From positions 3,803,501 to 3,867,500 of the forward strand of contig NZ_CP060296.1 in the NCBI RefSeq assembly GCF_014303735.1: a DNA stretch of 64,000 nucleotides. Reading direction: 5' to 3'. The DNA is from Variovorax sp. PAMC28562. GTDB taxonomy: Bacteria; Pseudomonadota; Gammaproteobacteria; Burkholderiales; Burkholderiaceae_C. The notes under the pieces were generated by a model. It was not told the DNA's origin. It saw nothing but the letters and a program-made list of their open reading frames with translations, and searched no databases. Positions 9,325 through 17,859 of the stretch are shown piece after piece. Numbering within the stretch: position 1 is the stretch's first letter; each line of letters begins with the position of its first letter. The translations under genes and the position numbers were made by a program.

Positions 9325-9387
9325 AGAATCGGCACGGCGTGCGCGACGGATTGTATTGAAGCCATGCCGACCCCACCTTTCCGAGCC

Positions 9388-9867
9388 ATGGCAACCAAAA
9401 AGAAACAAGACCCCTCCTCCCGTATCGCCGACAACAAAAAGGCCGCCTACAACTACTTCTTCGAAGAGCGCTTCGAGGCGGGCATCGTGCTCGAAGGCTG
9501 GGAGGTGAAATCGCTGCGCGAAGGCAAGGTGCAACTGACCGATGGCTATGTGGTGATCCGTAACGGAGAGCTCTTCGTCATCGGCCTGCAGATCAACCCG
9601 CTTAACAGCGCGTCGAGCCATATCACGCCGGATTCGGTCCGCACCAAGAAGCTCTTGCTGCACAAGGAAGAGATTCGCCGCCTGATCGGCAAGATCGAAC
9701 AAAAGGGCTACACCCTGGTGCCGCTCAACCTTCATTGGAAGGCAGGCAAGGTGAAATGCGAGGTCGCACTGGCCAAGGGCAAAGCCGAGCATGACAAGCG
9801 CGACACGATCAAGGACCGCGAAGGCAAGCGTGAGGTCGAACGCGCGATGAAGAAGTTCAGCAAATGA
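9388..9867 (+). CDS. smpB: SsrA-binding protein
   Basis: A 159-residue partner of tmRNA for rescuing stalled ribosomes by trans-translation. It has the [13 protein letters not shown] start, [25 protein letters not shown] barrel, a central [14 protein letters not shown] segment, and the basic C-terminal tail ([14 protein letters not shown]) that enters the mRNA channel. ATG at 9388 (MATKKKQ) gives the usual N-terminus; an in-frame ATG at 9364 would add eight residues. It is divergent from ratA with 63 bases between starts. Confidence 0.97.
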   Translation: MATKKKQDPSSRIADNKKAAYNYFFEERFEAGIVLEGWEVKSLREGKVQLTDGYVVIRNGELFVIGLQINPLNSASSHITPDSVRTKKLLLHKEEIRRLIGKIEQKGYTLVPLNLHWKAGKVKCEVALAKGKAEHDKRDTIKDREGKREVERAMKKFSK

Positions 9868-9954
9868 GAACTTTGGCGTTATAGTCACAGAACGTAACAG
9901 CGTCACGAGCGAATTTCTGCGTTCGGACCACGCCGCCCACTATTTTTCAAACAC

Positions 9955-10563
9955 ATGGCGCTACAACCTCTCGACGCAAGTCAGGTCAATTCACGCGATG
10001 GCGGACCGAGTTTCAGTCTCTCGAACCGGCTTTTTCGCGCCTTGTGGAACGTGACTTGGGCCTTGCTCGCGTCTTGGACGCCACCGCCATTCGGCGCATG
10101 GCGCCGCTTCTTGCTCACGCTTTTCGGCGCCCGCATGGGAGTGGCCTGTGATGTCCGGGGCAGCGCCAAAGTCTGGTATCCCCCTCACCTGCAAATGGCA
10201 GACCGCAGCCTGCTCGCGGACCGAGTCAACTGTTACAACATGGCGCCGATTTCGCTCGGCGAACGCGCACTCGTTTCACAGGGCGCACACCTTTGCGCCG
10301 GCAGCCATGACATCCGGACGCGCGACTTTCAGCTGATCGCCAAGCCGATCCACATCGGCGCGGACGTTTGGGTGGCTGCTGAAGCGTTTGTAGGTCCCGG
10401 CGTCGAGATCGGCGAGGGATCGGTGCTCGGCGCACGCGCGGTTGCATTTAAATCGCTCGAACCCTGGGGCGTCTATGCAGGCAATCCGGCGCAGTTCGTC
10501 AAACGCCGCGTCATTCTCGGTACGGCCGGCGACACGAGCACACCCGGAGATGCAGGCCGGTGA
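9955..10563 (+). CDS. WcaF-like hexapeptide-repeat acetyltransferase
   Basis: A 202-residue protein of the left-handed beta-helix acetyltransferase family. SNRLFRALWNVTWALL and FGAWRRFLLTLFGARMG match the N-terminus of WcaF-like enzymes that acetylate exopolysaccharide sugars. Isoleucine/valine-spaced hexapeptides follow, with ICAGSHD-like CAGSHDI supplying the likely catalytic His, and a terminal YAGNPAQFVKRR. It overlaps the next gene by four bases (GTGA), so the two form a coupled sugar-modification pair. Substrate is unknown. Confidence 0.85.
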   Translation: MALQPLDASQVNSRDGGPSFSLSNRLFRALWNVTWALLASWTPPPFGAWRRFLLTLFGARMGVACDVRGSAKVWYPPHLQMADRSLLADRVNCYNMAPISLGERALVSQGAHLCAGSHDIRTRDFQLIAKPIHIGADVWVAAEAFVGPGVEIGEGSVLGARAVAFKSLEPWGVYAGNPAQFVKRRVILGTAGDTSTPGDAGR

Positions 10564-11663
10564 AAGTCCTGAACATCACGCCGACGTTCCATCCGGAGAT
10601 TGGCGGGATCGAGACAGTGGTGTTGAATCTCTCGGTGCACTGCCAGCGACTGGGCGTCGAGGTAGAGGTGCTCTATGTTTCCCCCGATCACAAGCGGCTG
10701 CAAACGCGCACGGTCGAAGGTATCAAAGTCACCGACGTGCCACTGATCGGCAGCAAACTGGTCGGATACGCACCGCAGCTGAGGCAGGCGATTCAGGGCT
10801 TCGACCTGCTACATATCCACGACCCTCAATTGATGGCCTTGTCGGTAGGCGTCATGCTGTCCGGCAGCCAACTTCCGCGGGTGTTGAGCACCCATGGCGG
10901 CTTTCATCACACGCGCCGGTTGGCAGGCGCCAAGCGACTGCATGAAGAGTTCGCGCTGCGCCGCATGCTCGACTCCTACAAATTGGTGTTGGCGACCAGC
11001 GAAAACGACGCTGCTTACTTCGGCCGGTTCACCAAGCGGATCAGGGTGACCGGCAACGGCATCGACGTACAGCGCCACCGGATTGCCGACCGTCCCCCGA
11101 GCAACGATTTGCGGCGCTGGGTCTACTGGGGTCGCCTCTCCGAAAACAAGCGCGTCGATCGCCTGCTCGACTACGCCGTGCGACTGAAGGCCATGGGCTA
11201 TCCGCTCGACCTGCTCATCACCGGAACGGACGTCAGCAGATTGGCTTGCAAATTCCAGACGCGCATCGACAGCGCTGGCTTGCACGACAGCGTGCGGCTG
11301 GCGCCGCCAATGAACGATATCGATTTGAAAGCAGCCCTGCGCGATCGAACCGTCTTCGCGACTGCCAGCGAATATGAAGGCTTCGGTCTGACCTTGCTCG
11401 AGGCGATGGCGGCTGGGCTGCTCGTGGTGTGCCGTGACGTCGAGCCAATGAACAAGTTCGTGCAAAACGGCCAGAACGGCCTCTGCCTCGCATTCGACGG
11501 CAGCGACGCCGACTTTGCGAAACTGGTCGAGTTCCTGTCGATGGATCAGCCGCACCAGCAGTCGATGCGCAGCGCGAGCGTGGCGTTCGCAGATGCGTAT
11601 GACTGGCCGCGAATCGCGAAGCGATTTGTCTCGGCTTATAGCGAGGTCCTGAGCACCGCTTAG
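10560..11663 (+). CDS. Glycosyltransferase family 4 (GT-B)
   Basis: A 367-residue GT-B glycosyltransferase. The N-terminus (VLNITPTFHPEIGGIETVVL) is the Gly-rich acceptor loop. The C-half has GNGID, a YWGRLSENKRVDRLLDY segment, and the EYEGFGLTLLEAMAAG Glu-x7-Glu motif that binds the nucleotide sugar. It starts with GTG at 10560 overlapping the acetyltransferase stop. The pair probably makes or decorates an extracellular glycan, but no polymerase or flippase lies nearby. Confidence 0.88.
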   Translation: MKVLNITPTFHPEIGGIETVVLNLSVHCQRLGVEVEVLYVSPDHKRLQTRTVEGIKVTDVPLIGSKLVGYAPQLRQAIQGFDLLHIHDPQLMALSVGVMLSGSQLPRVLSTHGGFHHTRRLAGAKRLHEEFALRRMLDSYKLVLATSENDAAYFGRFTKRIRVTGNGIDVQRHRIADRPPSNDLRRWVYWGRLSENKRVDRLLDYAVRLKAMGYPLDLLITGTDVSRLACKFQTRIDSAGLHDSVRLAPPMNDIDLKAALRDRTVFATASEYEGFGLTLLEAMAAGLLVVCRDVEPMNKFVQNGQNGLCLAFDGSDADFAKLVEFLSMDQPHQQSMRSASVAFADAYDWPRIAKRFVSAYSEVLSTA

Positions 11664-11821
11664 TTTTTTTGCAGATCGGTGGAATAAACCGACGACTTCG
11701 GGCGTTCGTATGGGGAAAGAAGCACCGCCTTGTCTTCCACACGCCTCCTCGCCAATGTCATCGTCGTTCGCGTTACCGCTTCGCTTCGTCGCGGCAAAAC
11801 AGCGACGCACTGAGCCAACGC

Positions 11822-12328
11822 ATGGATTCGCAGCCCCTGATCGAACACATTCCCAGCTTGCGACGCTATGCGCGCGTGCTGACCGGCGACGCCTGGGCGG
11901 CCGACGATCTGGTTCAGGACACGCTGGAGCGGGCTTGCAGCAAGTGGCGGCTCTGGACCGTCGGCAGCGATCTGCGCGCATGGCTTTTCACCATCATGCA
12001 CAACCTTTTTGCCAGCCAAATGCGCCGGACACCGCCTCGCGCAACCGTGCCGCTCGAAGACGTATCGAATGAACTTCGCGCCGTCGAGTCAGGGCGCGAC
12101 CACGGCATCGATCTGCAACGTTGCCTGCTTCAACTGCCCGAGGAACAGCGCGCCGTGCTCTTGTTGGTCACACTGGAAGACCTCTCTTATGCCGAAGTCG
12201 CAAAAGTACTAGGCATCCCGGCCGGCACGGTCATGTCCCGGCTGTCGCGTGCTCGCGCACGTTTGCACGAGCTGATGGAAGGTACCGCCGCGACGGCCAA
12301 CCGACCTGGCCTGCGCCGCCTCAAGTGA
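11822..12328 (+). CDS. ECF-type RNA polymerase sigma factor
   Basis: A 168-residue two-domain sigma factor. Region 2 covers about residues 10-65 (YARVLTGDAWAADDLVQDTLERA, then LRAWLFTIMHNLF). Region 4 covers about 105-155 (LPEEQRAVLLLVTLEDLSYAEVAKVLG, then GTVMSRLSRAR). ATG at 11822 is chosen because the domain begins right after it. The next gene, seven bases on, is the probable cognate anti-sigma factor, so activity is likely controlled by an envelope signal. Confidence 0.92.
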   Translation: MDSQPLIEHIPSLRRYARVLTGDAWAADDLVQDTLERACSKWRLWTVGSDLRAWLFTIMHNLFASQMRRTPPRATVPLEDVSNELRAVESGRDHGIDLQRCLLQLPEEQRAVLLLVTLEDLSYAEVAKVLGIPAGTVMSRLSRARARLHELMEGTAATANRPGLRRLK

Positions 12329-12335
12329 GCTGAAC

Positions 12336-13181
12336 ATGAACGCCCACATTTCCTCCGTTTCCGACGACGAACTGCATGCTTTCGTCGACGGCCAATTGGC
12401 GCTAGAACGCGGTGCCGCGATCGACGATTTGCTGCAGCGGGAGCCGGCTCTTGCGGCCCGCGTCACCTCATGGCGAGTGCAGCGCGATGGGCTCCGCCAG
12501 TTGCACTTCGGCTTGCTCGACGAACCGATCCCCGCACCACTACTGAAGGCGCTGGGCGCCCGATCGGCTCGCCATGCAGCGCAATCGGTGTGGACGCGCT
12601 GGGGTGGCATGGCCGCGGGCTTCGCAATCGCTTTTGGCGCCGGCTGGCTGGTCAACGCACAGTGGCCGCTGTCGCACGGCACGACCTTGGCGAAGGCGCC
12701 TGGGCCTGGACCAGCGCCCACAGGGGCGCTTGCGTCACGCGAATTCGTGCATGCCGCGTCGGTGGCGCATGCGGTGTATGCGCCCGAGAAGCGCCATCCC
12801 GTCGAGGTCGCAGCCGCCGAGCAACAGCATCTGGTGCAATGGCTCTCGAAGCGGCTCGACCGGCCACTCAAAGTGCCGGATCTCTCGAGCGAAGGCTATT
12901 CGCTGGTCGGAGGTCGGCTGTTGCCGGGCGACGAAGGCGCGCGCGCCCAGTTCATGTTCGAAAGCGCCACGGGCGAACGGGTGACCCTTTACATCGGTGC
13001 ACTGGACGCTGCGGCAAGTACCTTCACGCAATCTCGGGAAACGGGATTCCGTTTCACATCGGAGGGGCCGGTACCCAGCTTCTACTGGGTCGATCATGGG
13101 TTCGGCTATGCCGTCGCCGGCAAATTGCCGCGCGACGCGTTGATGAAATTGGCGACGGTCACCTACCGTCAGCTGTCTTAG
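12336..13181 (+). CDS. Transmembrane anti-sigma factor
   Basis: A 281-residue protein paired with the preceding ECF sigma gene. The N-terminus (VSDDELHAFVDGQLALERGAAID) is a typical anti-sigma opening, followed by LQREPALAARVTSWRVQRDGLRQ. A single hydrophobic helix lies near residues 90-108 (GGMAAGFAIAFGAGWLV), which places about 170 residues in the periplasm. No CHCC zinc motif is visible, so it is not the redox ZAS type. The signal it senses is unknown. Confidence 0.85.
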   Translation: MNAHISSVSDDELHAFVDGQLALERGAAIDDLLQREPALAARVTSWRVQRDGLRQLHFGLLDEPIPAPLLKALGARSARHAAQSVWTRWGGMAAGFAIAFGAGWLVNAQWPLSHGTTLAKAPGPGPAPTGALASREFVHAASVAHAVYAPEKRHPVEVAAAEQQHLVQWLSKRLDRPLKVPDLSSEGYSLVGGRLLPGDEGARAQFMFESATGERVTLYIGALDAAASTFTQSRETGFRFTSEGPVPSFYWVDHGFGYAVAGKLPRDALMKLATVTYRQLS

Positions 13182-13195
13182 GGCAATTTAGACTG

Positions 13196-13230
13196 GCCGC
13201 TGGCACAGCTCCAATGTGCCGGCGTTTTTT
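13196..13230 (+). terminator. Terminator-like hairpin with T-run, possible attenuator
   Basis: GGCACA (13202-13207) pairs with TGTGCC (13215-13220), with extra pairing possible outside, followed by a run of seven T. It ends only about 24 bases before the ATG of the lipoprotein gene. That leaves no room for a promoter after it, so the hairpin must lie in the lipoprotein gene's own leader. Confidence 0.6.
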
Positions 13231-13253
13231 TGAAACCGAAGGAGAAACTTGAT

Positions 13254-13637
13254 ATGAAACTGCTTAGTGCATCGATCCTCGCCGTCACCCTGCTCGCAGG
13301 CTGCGCAAGCATGTCGTCCATGATGGCCGACACCCCAACAAAGACCTCAGACGGCGTGCTCGTCGGGCCTGACGGCAAGTCGCTCTACACGTTCAACCGC
13401 GACACCGCCAACAGCGGCAAGTCGGTCTGCAATGCGGCGTGCGCCAAGCTCTGGCCGGCGCTGCCGGTCGCCGCAACGGCCAAGCCGATGGGCGGCTACA
13501 CCATCATCGTGCGCGACGATGCCTCCCAGCAGTGGGCCTACAAGGGCTCGCCGCTCTACTACTACGCGAACGACGCTAAGGCGGGCGATCGCACGGGCGA
13601 CAACTTCAACAATGCCTGGAAGCTTGCGCGCCCCTGA
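13254..13637 (+). CDS. Secreted lipoprotein with COG4315-type repeats
   Basis: A 127-residue lipoprotein: signal peptide with lipobox LLAGC (Cys19). Two related segments follow, GVLVGPDGKSLYTFNRDTAN with a CNAACAKLWPAL cysteine pair, and QWAYKGSPLYYYANDAKAGD ending in NNAWKL. This is the family of small predicted lipoproteins often found beside ECF sigma factors, and its function is unknown. A strong AAGGAG site precedes ATG 13254. It probably belongs to the sigma factor's regulon. Confidence 0.85.
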   Translation: MKLLSASILAVTLLAGCASMSSMMADTPTKTSDGVLVGPDGKSLYTFNRDTANSGKSVCNAACAKLWPALPVAATAKPMGGYTIIVRDDASQQWAYKGSPLYYYANDAKAGDRTGDNFNNAWKLARP

Positions 13638-13660
13638 GCGCCTGCGCGTTGACTCAGCCA

Positions 13661-13688
13661 AGCCGGTCAAGTGCCGGCTTTTTTGTTT
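13661..13688 (+). terminator. Rho-independent terminator
   Basis: AGCCGG and CCGGCT form a six-pair stem with a seven-base loop, followed by TTTTTTGTTTT. It sits 24 bases after the lipoprotein stop and ends the sigma/anti-sigma/lipoprotein unit. Confidence 0.8.
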
Positions 13689-13695
13689 TCTTGGC

Positions 13696-14616
13696 TCAGA
13701 CCGGTTTGCCGCTGCGCCTTGAAAGTCCGAGCCACTCGTTGCCGACCAACGCAGTGATGACCAGAGCACCCCCGGCGAGCACGCTGAAAGCGGGTTCTTC
13801 GCCCGCGCCAAGCCAAGCCAAAGCAATGCCGAAGATCACCTCGAGCAGCGCAAGCAGCGACAACTCCGGTGCCTTGAGCACACGGGCGCACATCACTGAA
13901 AAGACGCAGGGAATGGCCAGCTGGACCAATCCCAGAAATGCCAGCAAGCCGAGGTCGTGCGCGTTGACCTGAAAGGGCCATGCGAGCGGCAAAGTGACCA
14001 GGGCACACAAAGCCGCACCGATCAACACCGCAGGCACCATGTCCACATCGTGTCCGGCTGCATGCGCGTGTTGCGTCACGGTCCAATTGCCCGCAGCGGC
14101 CAACGGTACGCACAACGCAACCAGTGTGCCGACTAGCTGACCACCGGCGCTCGAAAATTCGGAGCCGTACATCCAACCTATGCCGATGCCCGCGACGAGG
14201 ATCGCCATCCAGGTGCGCGTTGCCAGCCGATGCCCGATGAACAGACGAGCCGCCAGCGCGGTGAATAAAGGCGCCAGCGCCATCGTCACCAGCACGTTCG
14301 CGACGCTGGTCAGCGTGAGCGCGACCATATATGCCGTGAACATCACGCTCCAGCAGACGCCAGATACCCAGAGGGAACGGTCGCCCTGCCGGATCGTCGC
14401 GAACACCGCCCGTCCGCGCCAAGTCGGCAGGATCACAAGCAACGACAACACGGTGAATGACGCTCGCCAAAAAGTGACCTCGAAGCTGCGTGCATGCTCC
14501 AGGTGGCGCGTCACGACGCCGGCTGTAGCCCACATCAGCGTGACGAGAACCATCAGCCACACGGCGCGTCCGTGGGTCAGGCGCCCCGAAGTCACCGCAT
14601 GTCCGTCAGCCGACAT
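13696..14616 (-). CDS. DMT family transporter (EamA)
   Basis: A 306-residue inner-membrane protein with about ten hydrophobic helices arranged as two EamA repeats (first WLMVLVTLMWATAGVVTRHL, second beginning near GTLVALCVPLAAAGNW). Members export amino acids or other small metabolites, and the substrate cannot be read from sequence. ATG at 14616 (MSADGHAV) is chosen; an ATG at 14634 is also in frame. It follows typA on the same strand with a 44-base gap. Confidence 0.87.
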   Translation of the reverse strand: MSADGHAVTSGRLTHGRAVWLMVLVTLMWATAGVVTRHLEHARSFEVTFWRASFTVLSLLVILPTWRGRAVFATIRQGDRSLWVSGVCWSVMFTAYMVALTLTSVANVLVTMALAPLFTALAARLFIGHRLATRTWMAILVAGIGIGWMYGSEFSSAGGQLVGTLVALCVPLAAAGNWTVTQHAHAAGHDVDMVPAVLIGAALCALVTLPLAWPFQVNAHDLGLLAFLGLVQLAIPCVFSVMCARVLKAPELSLLALLEVIFGIALAWLGAGEEPAFSVLAGGALVITALVGNEWLGLSRRSGKPV

Positions 14617-14660
14617 CCGACATCCGAATCGCACTCGAGGTCGTCGAAAGCCCGCAGCTT

Positions 14661-16487
14661 CTAGTCGCGGCCGGCGCGCTTGCGCTCGTGTTCCTTCAGG
14701 AACCGCTTGCGCAGACGAACGCTCTTTGGCGTGATTTCGACCAACTCGTCGTCTTCAATGAACTCCACGCCGTATTCGAGCGTGAGTTCGATCGGCGGTG
14801 TGATCTTGATCGCGTCTTCCTTGCCAGACACGCGGAAGTTGGTCAGCTGCTTGGTACGGGTGGCGTTGACCACCAAATCGTTGTCGCGGCTGTGGATGCC
14901 GACGATCATGCCCTCATAAACTGGGTCGTTGGCGCGCACGAACATACGGCCGCGGTCGTCCAGCTTGCCCAGGGCGTAGGTGAAAATTTCACCATCGTCC
15001 ATCGAGATCAGTACGCCTTGCTTGCGGCCGCCGATGTCGCCCTTGTGCGGTTCGTAGCTGTCGAAGATATTCGCGATCAGGCCCGAGCCACGCGTCAGGT
15101 TCAGGAACTCGTTGGTGAAGCCGATCAGGCCGCGGGCCGGAATGCGGTACTCCAGACGAACACGGCCGCGTCCGTCCGATTCCATGTTGGCCAGATCGCC
15201 CTTGCGCTCGCCCATGGCTTGCATCACGCCGCCCTGGTGTTGCTCCTCGACGTCGATGGTCACCATTTCGATCGGCTCGTGGCGCACCCCGTCGATGTCC
15301 TTGAACACCACGCGCGGCTTGGACACAGCGAGCTCGTAACCTTCGCGGCGCATGTTCTCCAGCAGGATGGTGAGGTGGAGTTCGCCGCGGCCCATGACCT
15401 CGAAGATGCCTTCTTCCCCGGTTTCGGCGACGCGCAAGGCTACGTTGTGCTGCAGCTCTTTCTGCAGGCGGTCCCAGATCTGGCGGCTGGTGATGTACTT
15501 GCCTTCGCGACCGGCGAGCGGGCTCGTGTTGACGCAAAAATTCATCGTCAGCGTCGGCTCGTCGACCTTGAGCATCGGCAGCGGTGCCGGATTGATCGGA
15601 TCGGTCACGGTGACGCCGATACCGATGTCGGTCAGGCCATTGATCAGCACGATTTCGCCCGGACCGGCTTCCGTCGCTTGCACGCGCTCCAGTCCCTGGA
15701 ACGTCAGCACCTGGTTGACGCGACCCTTGACGGCCTTGCCGTCCGTGCCTTCCATCACAACCACGTCCATCATCGGTCGGACGGTGCCCTGGCTGATGCG
15801 GCCAACGCCGATGCGGCCGACGAAGGTGGAGAAATCGAGTGCGGAAATCTGCAGTTGCAGCGGTGCATCCGGGTCACCCTTTTGAGCCGGCACGTGCTTG
15901 AGCACGGTGTTGAAGAGCGCCGACATGTCGGGGCCCCACTGCTCACCCGCCTCGCCTTCTTCCATCGAAGACCAGCCATTGATGCCCGAGGCGTACACCA
16001 CCGGGAAATCGAGCTGCTCGTCGGTCGCACCGAGCTTGTCGAACAGGTCGAACGCCGCGTTGACAACGAAGTCAGGGCGCGCACCGGGCTTGTCGACTTT
16101 GTTCACCACCAGAATAGGCTTCAGGCCGAGGGCCAGTGCCTTCTTGGTCACGAAGCGCGTTTGCGGCATCGGGCCTTCTTGCGCGTCGATCAGCAGCACA
16201 ACGCCGTCGACCATAGACAGTGCGCGTTCGACTTCGCCGCCGAAGTCAGCGTGACCGGGAGTGTCGACAATGTTGATGTGCGTGCCTTCCCAGGTCACGG
16301 CGCAATTCTTGGCAAGAATCGTGATGCCACGCTCTTTTTCGATCGCGTTGTTGTCCATCACTGTGTCGACCACTTTCTCGTGCTCGGCGAAGGTGCCGGA
16401 CTGGCGCAGCAGCTGGTCGACCATCGTGGTTTTGCCATGGTCGACGTGGGCAATGATGGCGATATTGCGGATTTGCTTGATGCTCAT
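14661..16487 (-). CDS. typA: Ribosome-associated GTPase TypA/BipA
   Basis: A 608-residue translational GTPase of the EF-G/LepA class that aids 50S assembly and stress adaptation. G1 is [11 protein letters not shown]3 DTPGHADF and G4 [11 protein letters not shown]. Domains III and V ([21 protein letters not shown], then the [16 protein letters not shown] region) and the BipA-specific C-terminal domain are complete. Its ATG overlaps the truB stop by four bases, so it is translated from the same operon. Confidence 0.96.
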   Translation of the reverse strand: MSIKQIRNIAIIAHVDHGKTTMVDQLLRQSGTFAEHEKVVDTVMDNNAIEKERGITILAKNCAVTWEGTHINIVDTPGHADFGGEVERALSMVDGVVLLIDAQEGPMPQTRFVTKKALALGLKPILVVNKVDKPGARPDFVVNAAFDLFDKLGATDEQLDFPVVYASGINGWSSMEEGEAGEQWGPDMSALFNTVLKHVPAQKGDPDAPLQLQISALDFSTFVGRIGVGRISQGTVRPMMDVVVMEGTDGKAVKGRVNQVLTFQGLERVQATEAGPGEIVLINGLTDIGIGVTVTDPINPAPLPMLKVDEPTLTMNFCVNTSPLAGREGKYITSRQIWDRLQKELQHNVALRVAETGEEGIFEVMGRGELHLTILLENMRREGYELAVSKPRVVFKDIDGVRHEPIEMVTIDVEEQHQGGVMQAMGERKGDLANMESDGRGRVRLEYRIPARGLIGFTNEFLNLTRGSGLIANIFDSYEPHKGDIGGRKQGVLISMDDGEIFTYALGKLDDRGRMFVRANDPVYEGMIVGIHSRDNDLVVNATRTKQLTNFRVSGKEDAIKITPPIELTLEYGVEFIEDDELVEITPKSVRLRKRFLKEHERKRAGRD

Positions 16488-17464
16488 GATGTCGTTTCGC
16501 AGAAAAAATGGGGGACGGGGGCGTTCAAAAGGATTTGCTGGATTTCAATGGGGTTCAGCAAGCGCCCCGGAATCAATTCGTTGGCCAAGATATGGGCCGA
16601 GCCTAAAAACGCGGCAGGCTCAATGCCAAACACCGCCACCGCGGCTGCATCGGCCCAATCGCCGCGCCGACGCAAGCCGGACAGGAACCGCGCCGCATCT
16701 TCCGTGCCCAACGTGACGCGGTCGTGGCCGGCGACGAGGGACTCGGCAGGGAGCAAGAGCGCGAGCCGTTCGTCTTCGGTCATGGCTTCGAGCGCTTCGA
16801 GCGTCAGGCATTGCGACACGTCGAAATCGCCAGTGGCGATGCGGCGCAACGCGGTGAGATGCGCGCCGCAACCAAGCGCTTCGCCGATGTCTTCACCGAG
16901 CGTGCGAATGTAGGTCCCTTTGCTCACCGTCGCTGCGATTTTCAGCGCGCGATACGGCACGACGTCGGGCGTTTCAGTGACGGAAAGTTGATGGACGATC
17001 ACGTCGCGCGGCGCCCGTTCGATCTCGATGCCTTCGCGTGCGTACTCGTACAGGGCTTTGCCATCTTTCTTCAGCGCGCTGTACATCGGCGGAGTCTGAT
17101 GGATCGGCCCAGTGAACAAGGACTGGACCCGACACAAGTCTTCGCCCGTGAACTGCACGGAACGTTCTGCGATGACCGCGCCTTCAGCGTCGCCTGTCGA
17201 CGTCTTTATGCCGAGCCGCGCCGTGGCCTCGTAGGTCTTGTCGGCCTCGAGGTGCAGTTGACTGAACTTCGTCGCTGCACCGAAGCACAACGGCAATACG
17301 CCAGTCGCCAACGGATCGAGCGTGCCGGTGTGCCCCGCCTTTTCGGCGCGCAGCAGCCACTTGGCTCGCTGCAACGCCTGGTTGCTCGAAAGGCCGAGGG
17401 GTTTGTCGAGCAACAACACCCCATGCACGGGGCGCCGCTGCACCCTGGTGCGAGGGGCGTTCAT
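16484..17464 (-). CDS. truB: tRNA pseudouridine(55) synthase
   Basis: A 326-residue enzyme that makes pseudouridine 55 in the T-loop of tRNAs. [14 protein letters not shown] and [17 protein letters not shown] hold the catalytic Asp (GTLDP). [19 protein letters not shown] and [14 protein letters not shown] are also conserved. A PUA-like C-terminal part follows. It lies three bases after rbfA in the conserved infB-rbfA-truB order. Confidence 0.96.
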   Translation of the reverse strand: MNAPRTRVQRRPVHGVLLLDKPLGLSSNQALQRAKWLLRAEKAGHTGTLDPLATGVLPLCFGAATKFSQLHLEADKTYEATARLGIKTSTGDAEGAVIAERSVQFTGEDLCRVQSLFTGPIHQTPPMYSALKKDGKALYEYAREGIEIERAPRDVIVHQLSVTETPDVVPYRALKIAATVSKGTYIRTLGEDIGEALGCGAHLTALRRIATGDFDVSQCLTLEALEAMTEDERLALLLPAESLVAGHDRVTLGTEDAARFLSGLRRRGDWADAAAVAVFGIEPAAFLGSAHILANELIPGRLLNPIEIQQILLNAPVPHFFCETTS

Positions 17465-17466
17465 GG

Positions 17467-17838
17467 CTACTCGTCCTTCGAGCGTGAGGCGACGGCCTGT
17501 GCGATCAACGCATTCATGTCGGCCGCACGCTCGGTGGTTCGGTCGAACAGGAAGTGCAGCGTCGGCACGGTATGGATATGGAGGCGTTTGAACAGGCCGT
17601 TGCGGAGAAATCCGGCTGCCTGATTCAACGCTTCAGTGGTCTCGACAATGTCGCCCGTGAGCACGCTGAAGAAAATCTTGGCGTGCGCGTAGTCGGGCGT
17701 GACCTCGACCCCCTGGATCGTGACCATGCCCACCCGCGGGTCCTTCAGCTCGCGCGCGATCAGTTCCGTCAGATCGCGCTGGATCTGATCAGCAACCTTG
17801 AACGAGCGGTTAGGGGCTGCGGCTTTTCTCTTGGGCAT
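17467..17838 (-). CDS. rbfA: 30S ribosome-binding factor A
   Basis: A 123-residue KH-type protein for late 30S maturation and cold adaptation. It has [14 protein letters not shown] [47 protein letters not shown], and the [23 protein letters not shown] segment. An N-terminal basic extension ([12 protein letters not shown]) is usual for the group. It lies 21 bases after infB. Confidence 0.96.
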   Translation of the reverse strand: MPKRKAAAPNRSFKVADQIQRDLTELIARELKDPRVGMVTIQGVEVTPDYAHAKIFFSVLTGDIVETTEALNQAAGFLRNGLFKRLHIHTVPTLHFLFDRTTERAADMNALIAQAVASRSKDE

Positions 17839-17859
17839 GGCCAGGTTCGCTTGGGCGCT

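Noticed and set aside
14688..16913. 741-codon plus-strand open frame across typA and truB
   Set aside because: It is the antisense of two certain core genes, is His/Val/Ala-rich in the way typical of high-GC shadow frames, and matches no family.
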